DNA of 64,000 nt from Cellulomonas chitinilytica. GTDB taxonomy: Bacteria > Actinomycetota > Actinomycetes > Actinomycetales > Cellulomonadaceae. Location: NCBI RefSeq assembly GCF_016862675.1, contig NZ_BONK01000006.1, positions 124,001 to 188,000 of the forward strand, given 5' to 3'. The notes beneath the pieces were generated by a model. That model did not search any database. It was not told the DNA's origin and was given only the letters and a program-made list of their open reading frames with translations. This document shows positions 18,327-26,783 of the stretch, piece after piece; position 1 is the first letter of the stretch; each line of letters begins with the position of its first letter. A program made the position numbers and the translations under genes.

Positions 18327-18361
18327 GTTGTGCACGGTCCCAGTCTGGAACCGTGCACAAC
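18327..18361. promoter_or_regulatory. Perfect palindromic operator candidate of GH53
   Basis: A perfect 12-bp inverted repeat (GTTGTGCACGGT at 18327-18338, complement at 18350-18361) with an 11-bp spacer lies 45-79 bp upstream of the galactanase ATG. A related half-site, ACCGTTCACA, lies at 18420-18429 (9 of 10 bases match ACCGTGCACA). This is a plausible repressor or activator site for galactan-inducible control; the regulator is not in the window. Confidence 0.55.
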
Positions 18362-18488
18362 ATAGGGCAAGCCGCGTGAGGGCGCGCAAGGCCTGGAGAG
18401 AGTGAGTTGTGAAACCGTGACCGTTCACAGTCTCGGGTGTGCGCTAGACGGGTGGCGGACCTGCACGGGCGGAGGGGGTGGCGCGCGG

Positions 18489-18524
18489 CTGAACGCGCGT
18501 TTAGAGTGGTGAACGTGCGTTCAG
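18489..18524. promoter_or_regulatory. TetR autoregulatory operator overlapping the start
   Basis: The arms CTGAACGCGCGTT (18489-18501) and AACGTGCGTTCAG (18512-18524) are inverted repeats with one mismatch in 13 and a 10-bp spacer. The spacer holds a TAGAGT -10-like element (18502-18507), and the right arm overlaps the GTG start of the TetR gene. Binding would block RNA polymerase directly. Confidence 0.65.
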
Positions 18525-19180
18525 TCGACACCGACGACCTCACCACCCGGGCCCGCATCCGCGACGCGGCGATCGCCCGCTTCGGCCGCGACGGGTTCCG
18601 TGCCGGCCTGCGTGCCGTCGCCACCGACGCCGGTGTGAGCCCCGCGCTCGTCATCCACCACTTCGGGTCCAAGGACGGCCTGCGCGCCGAGTGCGACGCG
18701 TACGTGCTGCGCTCCATCCGGGACCAGAAGGCCGAGGCGATGACCCGGTGGTCGCCGCTGCAGGTCATCGGGGCGATCGACGACGCCGAGCAGTACGCGA
18801 CGGTCTTCGGCTACGTCGTGCGCGCGATCCTCGAGGGCGGTGCGGTCGCCGCGACGTTCGTCGAGGGCATGGTGGCCGACGCCGAGTCGTACCTCGAGGA
18901 GGCCGTCGCGAGCGGGACCGTGCGCCCGAGCGTCGACCCGGCCGGCCGCGCGCGGTACCTCATCGCGACGAGCGTCGGGATGCTGCTGGTCGCCCAGCTC
19001 GAGGCGGAGGCGGGTCGCGGCGTCTCGCCGACCGTCGACCCCGCCGGGGCCCTGCGGGAGATCTGGCGGACCGTGCTGCTGCCCGGCCTCGAGCTGATGA
19101 CGTTCGGCCTCCTGACGTCGAGCGACCTGCTCGACGAGTACCGAGCAGCGACCGACGGGCACGCCACCGCGCCACCGTGA
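18515..19180 (+). CDS. TetR-family regulator of the adjacent ABC exporter
   Basis: A 221-aa TetR/AcrR regulator. The N-terminal helix-turn-helix (about residues 10-55) reads ARIRDAAIARFGRDGFRAG and then SPALVIHHFGSKDGL; the rest is the helical ligand-binding and dimerisation domain. The start is ambiguous: GTG 18506, 18509 and 18515 are in frame, none with a Shine-Dalgarno sequence. A TAGAGT element ending 7 nt before 18515 suggests a leaderless message. The ABC ATPase gene begins 52 nt downstream, so the regulator probably controls its own operon and responds to an exported compound. Confidence 0.92.
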   Translation: MRSVDTDDLTTRARIRDAAIARFGRDGFRAGLRAVATDAGVSPALVIHHFGSKDGLRAECDAYVLRSIRDQKAEAMTRWSPLQVIGAIDDAEQYATVFGYVVRAILEGGAVAATFVEGMVADAESYLEEAVASGTVRPSVDPAGRARYLIATSVGMLLVAQLEAEAGRGVSPTVDPAGALREIWRTVLLPGLELMTFGLLTSSDLLDEYRAATDGHATAPP

Positions 19181-19232
19181 CGGGAGAGCACCACCCCGCT
19201 CCCACCACCACGTCCAGCAGAAGGAAGTCGTC

Positions 19233-20168
19233 ATGAGCACCCTCGCCATCGAGGTCGCCGGGCTGCACAAGTCGTTCGGCACCACGCACGCCCTCGACGG
19301 GCTCGACCTCGTCGTCCCCGCCGGTTCCGTCGCCGGCTTCCTCGGCCCGAACGGCGCCGGGAAGTCGACCACCATCCGCGTGCTGCTCGGCCTGCTCAAG
19401 GCCGACAGCGGCACCGTCCGCCTGCTCGGCGGGGACCCGTGGACCGACGCCGTCGCGCTGCACTCCCGCCTCGCGTACGTGCCCGGCGACGTCACGCTCT
19501 GGCCGAACCTGACCGGCGGCGAGGCGATCGACCTGCTCGTGCGCCTGTCCGGCCGCCCGCTCGACCAGCGCCGCAAGGACCAGCTCCTGCAGCGCTTCGA
19601 GCTCGACCCCACCAAGCGGGCGCGCACCTACTCCAAGGGCAACCGGCAGAAGGTCGCGCTCGTCGCCGCCCTCGCGACGCCCGGCGTCGAGCTTCTGGTG
19701 CTCGACGAGCCGACGTCCGGCCTCGACCCGCTCATGGAGGCGGTGTTCCAGCGGTGCGTCCGGGAGGCGACGGCCGAGGGGGTGTCCGTGCTGCTCAGCA
19801 GCCACATCCTCGCGGAGGTCGAGGAGCTCTGCGACACCGTGACGATCATCCGGCAGGGCAAGGCCGTGCAGCACGGCACCCTCGCCGAGCTGCGGCACCT
19901 CACGCGCGCACGGGTCAGCACGGTCGTCGCAGGCTCGACGGACGCCCTCGCCGCGCTCGACGGCGTGCACGACCTCGCGACGACCGACGGGCACGTGACG
20001 TTCCACGTCGACAACGACGCGTTGCCGCAGGTCACCCGGGCCCTGGCCGACCTCGCGCCGACCGCTCTCACCATCACGCCGCCGTCGCTGGAGGAGCTGT
20101 TCCTGCGCGAGTACGGCGACGAGCTGGCCGCCCTGGAGGGCGCGGGCACCCCGGCGGCGACGCGATGA
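19233..20168 (+). CDS. ABC exporter ATP-binding protein
   Basis: A 311-aa nucleotide-binding subunit of an ABC-2-type exporter. It has Walker A GPNGAGKS (38-45), Walker B LLVLDEP and the switch histidine in LLSSHIL. The signature motif is unusual: SKGNRQKVAL replaces LSGGQ, as in several actinobacterial antibiotic exporters. An about 90-residue C-terminal domain follows the ATPase core. A good Shine-Dalgarno (AGAAGGAAG) precedes ATG 19233. The stop overlaps the permease start (ATGA). Substrate unknown; an antibiotic-type compound is inferred from the TetR regulator and the permease family. Confidence 0.94.
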   Translation: MSTLAIEVAGLHKSFGTTHALDGLDLVVPAGSVAGFLGPNGAGKSTTIRVLLGLLKADSGTVRLLGGDPWTDAVALHSRLAYVPGDVTLWPNLTGGEAIDLLVRLSGRPLDQRRKDQLLQRFELDPTKRARTYSKGNRQKVALVAALATPGVELLVLDEPTSGLDPLMEAVFQRCVREATAEGVSVLLSSHILAEVEELCDTVTIIRQGKAVQHGTLAELRHLTRARVSTVVAGSTDALAALDGVHDLATTDGHVTFHVDNDALPQVTRALADLAPTALTITPPSLEELFLREYGDELAALEGAGTPAATR

Positions 20169-21802
20169 CCGCCGTCGCCCTCGCCCCGACGGCCGTCGCC
20201 CCCGCCCGGCCCGGTGGCCTGCTCACCGGCACCGGGACCCTGCTGCGGCTCGCGCTGCGCCGCGACCGGGTCCGGATCCCCGTCACCGTCGCGATCCTCG
20301 TGCTGATGATGGAGTCGACGTACTCGGCGGTCGCGAGCGCGTACCCGACCGTCGAGCAGCGGCAGGCGCTCGCCGTGACGATCAGCAGCAACACCGCGTT
20401 CCTCGCGCTGCTCGGCCCCGCGCAGCACCCCGAGTCGCTCGGCGCGGTGGCGTGCTGGCGCATCGGGGCGTTCCTCGCGCTCGTCGTCGGGATCCTCGGC
20501 GCCATGACGACCGTGCGGCACACCCGTCGCGAAGAGGAGGCGGGCCGGCTGGAGCTCGTCGGGGCGCTGCGGGTCGGCCGTCTCGCCGCGCTCACCGCCG
20601 GCCTGGTCACCGCTCTCGTGCTCGTCACGGTGACGTCGTTCGCCGTCGCGATCCCCGTGCTCGGCGAGGGGGCGGACGGTGCGCTGGCGTTCGCGTGCCA
20701 GAACCTCGTGGCCGGCCTCGCCGGGGTCGCGGTCGCGGCCGTCGCCGTGCAGGTGGCCTCGGTCGCGCGCACCGCGAGCAGCATCGCGGTGTCGCTCCTC
20801 ACCCTCACGTACGTGCTGCGGGCCGCCGCCGACATCTCCGACTCCGTCTCGTGGCTGTCGTGGCTCAGCCCGATGGGGTGGGGCCAGAAGATCGACCCGT
20901 TCGGCGAGAACCGGTACGGGCTCGTGCTGCTCGGGGTCGCGACGCTCGCCGTCGGCGCCGCCGTCGCGTACCGCATCGCGCTGCACCGGGACCTCGGCGC
21001 CGGCCTCATCGCCGACCGGCCCGGCCCCGCCGGCGACCCGCGCCTGCGGTCCGTCGGAGCGCTCACCTGGCGGCTGCAGGGCACCACGCTCGGCACCTGG
21101 GTGTCGCCCGTCGCCGCGTACACGCTGCTCGTCGGGTTCATCCTCGACTCCGTCGACGACTTCGCCGGGGACAGCCCCCAGATGCAGCAGATCGTCGAGC
21201 AGATCGGCGGGAAGGGCGCCCTGCAGGACGTGTTCGTCGTGACGATCATGAGCTTCGTCGGGCTCGCCTCCGGCGCGTACGTCGTCGCCGCGCTCGCCCG
21301 GCTGCAGACCGAGGAGACCGCCGGACGCACCGAGCTGCTGCTCGGCCGGTCCGTGCCGCGGACCACGTACCTGCTGGTCAACGTGGCGGTCGTGACCGTC
21401 GGCACCGTCGTGCTCGCGCTCGCCGCCGGGCTCGCGATGGGCACCGGGTACGGGATCGTCGCGGGGACGTGGGGGACGTCGTTCTGGCCGATCGTCGGGG
21501 CCGGGCTCGTGCAGGTTCCCGCGGTGCTCGTCGTCGTCGGGTTCATGACCGCGCTGTACGGGTGGGTGCCGCGGCTCGTCGTGCTCGGCTGGGCGCTCGT
21601 CGTCTGGTCGCTGCTCGTCGGGCTCCTCGGGGAGCTCCTCGGGCTGCCGTCGTGGCTGCAGCAGCTGTCGCCCTTCTCGCACGTCCCCGGGTACCCCCTC
21701 GAGGACGTCACCGCAGGTCCGCTGCTCGTGCTCACCGCCATCGGCGTCGTGCTCGCGGCGTTCGGGGTGGTCGGGTTCCGGCGTCGCGACGTCGTCGCCT
21801 GA
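20165..21802 (+). CDS. ABC-2 exporter permease, antibiotic-exporter type
   Basis: A 545-aa membrane protein with about twelve hydrophobic segments in two similar halves, the layout of fused ABC-2 permeases annotated as polyketide or tetronasin-type exporters. Each half carries a cytoplasmic stretch of the form RREEEAGRLELVGALRVGR (N-half) or LQTEETAGRTELLLGRSVPR (C-half), showing the internal duplication. It starts at ATG 20165, overlapping the ATPase gene by 4 nt. Together with the ATPase it should form a complete efflux pump. Confidence 0.93.
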   Translation: MTAVALAPTAVAPARPGGLLTGTGTLLRLALRRDRVRIPVTVAILVLMMESTYSAVASAYPTVEQRQALAVTISSNTAFLALLGPAQHPESLGAVACWRIGAFLALVVGILGAMTTVRHTRREEEAGRLELVGALRVGRLAALTAGLVTALVLVTVTSFAVAIPVLGEGADGALAFACQNLVAGLAGVAVAAVAVQVASVARTASSIAVSLLTLTYVLRAAADISDSVSWLSWLSPMGWGQKIDPFGENRYGLVLLGVATLAVGAAVAYRIALHRDLGAGLIADRPGPAGDPRLRSVGALTWRLQGTTLGTWVSPVAAYTLLVGFILDSVDDFAGDSPQMQQIVEQIGGKGALQDVFVVTIMSFVGLASGAYVVAALARLQTEETAGRTELLLGRSVPRTTYLLVNVAVVTVGTVVLALAAGLAMGTGYGIVAGTWGTSFWPIVGAGLVQVPAVLVVVGFMTALYGWVPRLVVLGWALVVWSLLVGLLGELLGLPSWLQQLSPFSHVPGYPLEDVTAGPLLVLTAIGVVLAAFGVVGFRRRDVVA

Positions 21803-21875
21803 ACGTCTCCCGGCCGCGTTCCGCCGTTGCTACGGTTCTCGCCACGGGGGCCACGCGCGACAGCGGAGGACGGCC

Positions 21876-22256
21876 ATGAGCGACTGCCCGTGCGGGTCCG
21901 GGGACGACTACGACGACTGCTGCGGCGCCCTGCACTCCGGCCGCCGTCCCGCCCCCACCGCCGAGGCCCTCATGCGGTCCCGGTACACCGGTTTCGTCGT
22001 CCGCGACGCCGCCTACCTGCTCGCCACCTGGCACCCCAGGACGCGCCCCGACACCCTCGACCTCGACGACGACGTGACCTGGCGACGCCTCGAGGTCGTC
22101 CGCACCGACGCCGGCGGACCGTGGGACGACAGCGGACTCGTCGAGTTCGTCGCGCACTACGCCGAGCCCGCCGGACGGGGTGTGCTCCACGAGACCAGCC
22201 GGTTCGTCCGGGAGGAGGGGCGGTGGCTGTACGTCGACGGCGTCGTCGACGCGTGA
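21876..22256 (+). CDS. YchJ-family protein with SEC-C motif
   Basis: A 126-aa protein of the UPF0225/YchJ family. The N-terminal SEC-C zinc motif reads CPCGSGDDYDDCCG (residues 4-17), and the middle part has SRYTGFVVRDAAYLLATWHP, typical of the family's NTF2-like fold. A GCGGAGGA ribosome site precedes ATG 21876. Function in the cell is not established. It is monocistronic by spacing, with a weak hairpin after the stop. Confidence 0.9.
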   Translation: MSDCPCGSGDDYDDCCGALHSGRRPAPTAEALMRSRYTGFVVRDAAYLLATWHPRTRPDTLDLDDDVTWRRLEVVRTDAGGPWDDSGLVEFVAHYAEPAGRGVLHETSRFVREEGRWLYVDGVVDA

Positions 22257-22308
22257 CGACATGCCCGAAGGGTCCTTCCGGCACGACCGGACATAGGCGA
22301 GCATGTCG
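22257..22308. repeat. 8-bp inverted repeat before the ABC gene
   Basis: CGACATGC (22257-22264) and GCATGTCG (22301-22308) form an inverted repeat with a 36-bp spacer, the right copy ending 2 nt before the start codon of the next gene. A short imperfect hairpin (GAAGG/CCTTC) lies inside. It may be regulatory; evidence is weak. Confidence 0.3.
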
Positions 22309-22310
22309 GC

Positions 22311-23189
22311 ATGAACGGGACAGAGCCGGCCATCGACGTCCGGGATCTGCGGAAGCGTTACGGGGCCAAGCAGGCCGTCGACGGGCTCGACCTGACCGTG
22401 GACACCGGTGAGATCGTCGCCGTCCTCGGGCCGAACGGCGCCGGGAAGACGACCACCATCGAGATCCTCGAGGGCTACCGTCGCCGGGACGAGGGGCACG
22501 TGCGCGTCCTCGGCGCCGACCCCCAGCACGCCGGCCGGGCGTGGCGGTCCCGGGTCGGCATCGTGCTGCAGAGCGCGAACGACCTCGCCGAGGCGACCGT
22601 CAGCGAGCTCGTGCGGCACTTCGCGCAGTACTACCCGGCCCCGCGGGACCCCGACGAGGTGATCGACGCCGTGGGCCTGCGCGAGAAGGCCCGCACCCGC
22701 GTCCGGCAGCTCTCCGGCGGGCAGCGGCGGCGGCTCGACGTCGCCCTCGGGATCGTCGGGCGGCCCGAGCTGCTGTTCCTCGACGAGCCGACCACCGGGT
22801 TCGACCCGGAGGCGCGGCGGGCGTTCTGGGACCTGGTCCGGGGGCTGCGCTCGGACGGCACGACCATCCTGCTCACGACCCACTACCTCGAAGAGGCCGA
22901 GGCGCTCGCCGACCGGGTCGTGGTCGTGCGCGACGGCCGGGTCGTCGCGCAGGGGGCACCCGCCGAGCTCGGCGGGCGGGCGGCGCGGCAGGCCGTCGTG
23001 CGGTGGAGCGTCGACGGCACCCGGCACGAGGAGCGGACCGAGACGCCCACCGCCGTCGTCACACGCCTCGCCGCCGCCACCGTCGGCGGGGAGGTCGCCG
23101 GCCTCGAGGTCGTCCGGCCGACGCTCGAGGACGTGTACCTCGAGCTCATCGGCGGCGCCCACGACGACATGGTGGAGATCGCCGGGTGA
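22311..23189 (+). CDS. ABC transporter ATP-binding protein (DrrA type)
   Basis: A 292-aa ATPase of the ABC-2 (DrrA/CcmA) class with Walker A GPNGAGKT (40-47), signature LSGGQRRRLDVA, Walker B LLFLDEP and switch region LLTTHYLEEAE. A short C-terminal extension follows. The ATG at 22311 has no clear ribosome site. Its stop overlaps the GTG start of the permease gene, so the two form an exporter unit. It is unrelated in detail to the TetR-controlled exporter just upstream, which has a different signature motif. Confidence 0.94.
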   Translation: MNGTEPAIDVRDLRKRYGAKQAVDGLDLTVDTGEIVAVLGPNGAGKTTTIEILEGYRRRDEGHVRVLGADPQHAGRAWRSRVGIVLQSANDLAEATVSELVRHFAQYYPAPRDPDEVIDAVGLREKARTRVRQLSGGQRRRLDVALGIVGRPELLFLDEPTTGFDPEARRAFWDLVRGLRSDGTTILLTTHYLEEAEALADRVVVVRDGRVVAQGAPAELGGRAARQAVVRWSVDGTRHEERTETPTAVVTRLAAATVGGEVAGLEVVRPTLEDVYLELIGGAHDDMVEIAG

Positions 23190-24055
23190 CCGCCCCCGCA
23201 GCGCCGAGCCGGCCCGGCACCGGGCTCCGCGCCGGGCGGTCCACCCTGCCCGGGATGCTGCGGCTGGGCGTCGCCCGCTCGCTCCTCGAGCTGCGCATGT
23301 ACTTCCGCGAGCGCGACGCCGTCGTGTTCGTCTTCGCCTACCCGATCATCATGCTGGCGATCTTCGCGACGGTCTTCGGTCAGGACGGCGCGACCGTCGG
23401 CCCACCGCCCGGCATCCCGTTCGCGCAGTACTTCCTGCCCGGCATGGTCGCGACCGGCGTGATGCTGTCGAGCTTCCAGTCGCTGGCCATCTCGATCTCC
23501 GTCGAGCGCGACGAGGGCGGGCTCAAGCGCCTGAGGGGGACGCCGCTGCCGGCCGTGTCCTACTTCCTCGGCAAGGTCGGGCAGGTGCTCGCGTCGTCGC
23601 TCGTGCAGACCGCGCTGCTCCTGCTCGTCGCCGCCGTGCTGTTCTCCGTGCCGATGCCGTCCACCGCGAGCGCCTGGACGACGTTCGCGTGGGTGTACCT
23701 GCTCGGGACCGCGACCGGGTCGGTGCTCGGGGTGGCGTTCTCGTCGGTGCCGCGCTCCGGACGGTCCTCGTCCGCCGTCGTCATCCCGGTGGTGCTCGTG
23801 CTGCAGTTCATCTCCGGGGTGTTCTTCGTGTTCCAGGACCTGCCGCCCTGGATGCAGAACCTGGCCTCGGTGTTCCCGCTCAAGTGGATGGCGCAGGGGA
23901 TGCGGTCCGTGTTCCTGCCGCCGTCCGCCGAGAGCTGGGAGGTGTCCGGGTCGTGGCAGCACGGGGCGACGGCGGCCGTGCTGGGGGCATGGCTCGTCGT
24001 CGGGCTCGTGGTGGGGACGCGGACGTTCCGGTGGATGCGGCGCGACGACGGATGA
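23186..24055 (+). CDS. ABC-2 transporter permease
   Basis: A 289-aa permease with six predicted membrane segments (first near 42-65, last near 262-282) and the loop VERDEGGLKRLRGTPLPAVS typical of ABC-2 (DrrB-like) permeases. GTG 23186 overlaps the ATPase stop. Partner of the preceding ATPase; the exported substrate is unknown. Its stop lies 4 nt from that of the convergent SRPBCC gene. Confidence 0.93.
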   Translation: MTAPAAPSRPGTGLRAGRSTLPGMLRLGVARSLLELRMYFRERDAVVFVFAYPIIMLAIFATVFGQDGATVGPPPGIPFAQYFLPGMVATGVMLSSFQSLAISISVERDEGGLKRLRGTPLPAVSYFLGKVGQVLASSLVQTALLLLVAAVLFSVPMPSTASAWTTFAWVYLLGTATGSVLGVAFSSVPRSGRSSSAVVIPVVLVLQFISGVFFVFQDLPPWMQNLASVFPLKWMAQGMRSVFLPPSAESWEVSGSWQHGATAAVLGAWLVVGLVVGTRTFRWMRRDDG

Positions 24056-24059
24056 GCGT

Positions 24060-24668
24060 CTAGCCCTGGGGGCGCTCCGCGCGGTCGCGGATGCCCAGCA
24101 GCATCTTGCGCGTCATCACGGCGCTGACCAGGCAGATCGCCTCCGACGCGAGGCGGAGGCCCCGGTTCGGCGTGGCGTAGCGCTCGCGGGAGACGAGCCG
24201 GGTGCGGCCGTGGCAGTCGCGCAGCGCGAACGCCCACGTGAACGCCCGGTCCGGAGCCGACAGGACGAGTGCGAACCCCGGCTCCGCGACGACGACGTCG
24301 AGCGCGACCTTCTCCGCGAGCCGCACCACGTCGCCCGGGACGAGGTCCTGCCACCGGTCCTCCAGGCGGTTCGTGCTGTGGATGTCCAGGCCGACCAGGT
24401 TCTCCAGGCGGTCGTAGCTGTAGAAGCCGCCGCGGTCCTGCCCGATCTGCACGAGCCACTGCCAGACGACCTCCGGTCCGGCCTGGATCGTGACGGCCCG
24501 TGTCGCGACGACGCCCGCCGCCGGGACGAGGTCGTCGCCGGGCATGCGGACGGCGACCTCGTCGTCGGTGGCGCCCCAGCGCCGGGCCCGGGCTCGCACG
24601 AGCGGGGCGACGACGACGGCGGCGGTCGCCACGGCCCCGAGGGCGGCGGCTCGGCGGGTGGCGGTCAT
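24060..24668 (-). CDS. SRPBCC-family (START-like) protein with membrane anchor
   Basis: A 202-aa protein with an N-terminal hydrophobic segment (about residues 5-24) followed by a polyketide-cyclase/START-like fold. Features include AGPEVVWQWLVQIGQDRGGFYSYDRLEN and a long C-terminal helix. Such domains bind hydrophobic ligands, but no catalytic role can be assigned. It converges on the ABC permease and is transcribed away from the DNA-ligase gene, with only 100 bp between the two start codons, so the promoters must be close together. Confidence 0.85.
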   Translation of the reverse strand: MTATRRAAALGAVATAAVVVAPLVRARARRWGATDDEVAVRMPGDDLVPAAGVVATRAVTIQAGPEVVWQWLVQIGQDRGGFYSYDRLENLVGLDIHSTNRLEDRWQDLVPGDVVRLAEKVALDVVVAEPGFALVLSAPDRAFTWAFALRDCHGRTRLVSRERYATPNRGLRLASEAICLVSAVMTRKMLLGIRDRAERPQG

Positions 24669-24768
24669 GGGTCCACCTCACACCCGCCGCGCGGCCCGGG
24701 GGAGCGACGAACGTCCTGGTGGGGCGGGACGACGCGCGGGTGTCGGTGGGGCGCGGCAGGATGCGGGG

Positions 24769-26301
24769 ATGCTGCTGGCCGACCTCGCGGCGACGTCGTC
24801 CGCGCTCGCGACGACGCGTGCCCGGCTCGCCAAGCGTGCCCTCCTGGTGGACCTGCTGCGGCGGACCCCGCCGGAGGACGTCGCCGTCGTCTCCCGGTAC
24901 CTGGGCGGTGAGCTGCGGCAGCGGCGGACGGGGCTCGGCTGGCGGTCGCTGACGTCGCTGCCCGGGCCTGCCGCGTCGCCGACCCTCGCCGTCGCGGACG
25001 TCGACGCGGCGTTCGAACGGATGTCGCTGCTCGCCGGGTCGGGCTCCGGGACCGCCCGGGCGGCCGAGGCAGCGGCGCTGTTCGGGGCCGCCACGGCCGA
25101 CGAGCAGCGGCTGCTGCGCGGGCTCGTCACCGGGGAGCTGCGGCAGGGGTCGCTCGACGCGTTGCTGCTCGACGCCGTCGCCGAGGCTGCCGGTGTGCCG
25201 GCGGAGGCCGTGCGGCGGGCCGCGATGATGGCGGGCGCGACCGAGCCGGTCGCCGTCGCGGCGCTCGGGGCGTCGACGCCGTCCGAGGCGCTCAGCGCGT
25301 TGGGTGCGTTCGGGCTGGTCGTCGGGCGGCCGGTGCGGCCGATGCTCGCGCAGTCCGCGCCGGACGTGGCCGCGGCCCTGACCACCCTGGGTGGCGGCCC
25401 GGTGGTCGTGGACACCAAGCTCGACGGCATCCGCATCCAGGTGCACCGCTCCGGGGACGCCGTGCGGGTGTTCACGCGCTCGCTCGACGACATCACGGAG
25501 CGGGTCCCCGAGATCGTCGCGGTCGTGCAGGGGCTTGGCGCCTCTGACCTCGTGCTCGACGGCGAGGCGCTCGCGCTCGGCGCCGACGGGCGACCGCGCC
25601 CGTTCCAGGAGACGTCCTCCCGCACCGCCACCCGCGACGCCGACGTGCTCTCGGCGACGACCCTCACGCCCTACTTCTTCGACTGCCTGCACGTCGACGG
25701 CGAGGACCTCCTCGACGCCCCGCTGCTGCGCCGCCTCGACGCGCTCGACCGCGTCGCCGGTGCGTGGGCCGTGGAACGGCTCGTCACCGACGACGTCTCC
25801 GCTGCCCGCGACCGGTTCGACGCCGTCGTCCGTGCCGGCCAGGAAGGCGTCGTCGTCAAGGCCGTCGACGCCCCCTACGAGGCCGGGCGCCGCGGCGCCG
25901 CCTGGGTCAAGGTGAAGCCCCGGCAGACGCTCGACCTCGTGGTGCTCGCCGTCGAGTGGGGATCCGGGCGGCGGCACGGGCTGCTGTCGAACATCCACCT
26001 CGGCGCGCGCGACCCGGCCGGCGGGTTCGTGATGCTCGGCAAGACGTTCAAGGGGATGACCGACGAGATGCTGCGGTGGCAGACGTCGCGATTCACCGAG
26101 CTCGCGACGTCGCCGCTCGACGGGTACGTGGTGCACGTGCGGCCGGAGCAGGTCGTCGAGATCGCGTTCGACGGGCTGCAGCGCTCGTCGCGGTACCCGG
26201 GCGGCGTCGCCCTCCGCTTCGCGCGCGTGCTGCGGTACCGGGACGACAAGGCGGCCGCCGAGGCCGACACGATCGAGACGGTTCTCGCACTCGCGGGCTG
26301 A
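24769..26301 (+). CDS. ATP-dependent DNA ligase (LigB type)
   Basis: A 510-aa DNA ligase resembling the stand-alone ATP-dependent ligase LigB of mycobacteria (about 507 aa). The N-terminal DNA-binding domain covers about 1-190. The adenylation domain has the active-site lysine Lys217 in TKLDGIRIQ, then DGEAL, TPYFFDCLHV, EGVVVKA and WVKVKP. The C-terminal OB domain follows. It seals nicks using ATP; bacteria also carry the essential NAD-dependent LigA, so this one is probably accessory in repair. ATG 24769 has no ribosome site, but CAGGAT ends 6 nt before it, suggesting a leaderless mRNA. Confidence 0.93.
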   Translation: MLLADLAATSSALATTRARLAKRALLVDLLRRTPPEDVAVVSRYLGGELRQRRTGLGWRSLTSLPGPAASPTLAVADVDAAFERMSLLAGSGSGTARAAEAAALFGAATADEQRLLRGLVTGELRQGSLDALLLDAVAEAAGVPAEAVRRAAMMAGATEPVAVAALGASTPSEALSALGAFGLVVGRPVRPMLAQSAPDVAAALTTLGGGPVVVDTKLDGIRIQVHRSGDAVRVFTRSLDDITERVPEIVAVVQGLGASDLVLDGEALALGADGRPRPFQETSSRTATRDADVLSATTLTPYFFDCLHVDGEDLLDAPLLRRLDALDRVAGAWAVERLVTDDVSAARDRFDAVVRAGQEGVVVKAVDAPYEAGRRGAAWVKVKPRQTLDLVVLAVEWGSGRRHGLLSNIHLGARDPAGGFVMLGKTFKGMTDEMLRWQTSRFTELATSPLDGYVVHVRPEQVVEIAFDGLQRSSRYPGGVALRFARVLRYRDDKAAAEADTIETVLALAG

Positions 26302-26304
26302 GCG

Positions 26305-26508
26305 TCAGGCGGGCGTGCGATCGGCAGCACCCCCCGACGTCATCCGGCGCCGTTCGGCTCTCCGGCGGTGACGGATGCTGAGCAGCAACGCGGCCGCCAG
26401 GCCCGTCATGCAGGCGGCCGATGCCCACATCTGCCACCAGGCCTCGATCGCGGCGACGACGACCTCGACGGCGGCGACCGTCACCATGACTCGTTCACGC
26501 GTCGACAT
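26305..26508 (-). CDS. Small membrane protein of unknown function
   Basis: A 67-aa protein with two close hydrophobic segments (VMVTVAAVEVVVAAIEAWW and ASAACMTGLAAALLLSI) and a basic C-terminal tail (RHRRRAERRR). The ATG at 26508 is chosen over 26589 because the upstream residues look non-coding and a GAGAG purine run precedes it. It ends 3 nt from the DNA-ligase stop. No family recognised. Confidence 0.55.
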   Translation of the reverse strand: MSTRERVMVTVAAVEVVVAAIEAWWQMWASAACMTGLAAALLLSIRHRRRAERRRMTSGGAADRTPA

Positions 26509-26783
26509 CGGTGCCGTCTCTCGGAGTCCGTGCGGGTGGGCCGCCCCCTGTGTACCGCACCCCCGACCGTCGGCGAGGGTCCGTGGCACACGGTTCGCAC
26601 GGACGGGTGACCGCGTTCGTCGGCGGATGACCGGTGGATGACAGTCTCGTCATCCCGGGCAGGAGGGGGCCCGGGCGCGCCTAGTGTGCGGCTCATCGCC
26701 ACCGCGATGACCGAGGACCGCCGCCGGGAAGGTGCATCCCTCTGTCGAGCGCCCGTGTCCCAGCCGGGGGCGACGGCCAGGGT

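Noticed and set aside
18437..18514. Upstream extension of the TetR gene using earlier in-frame starts.
   Set aside because: The extension would read through the operator and -10-like element, and its residues do not resemble TetR N-termini.
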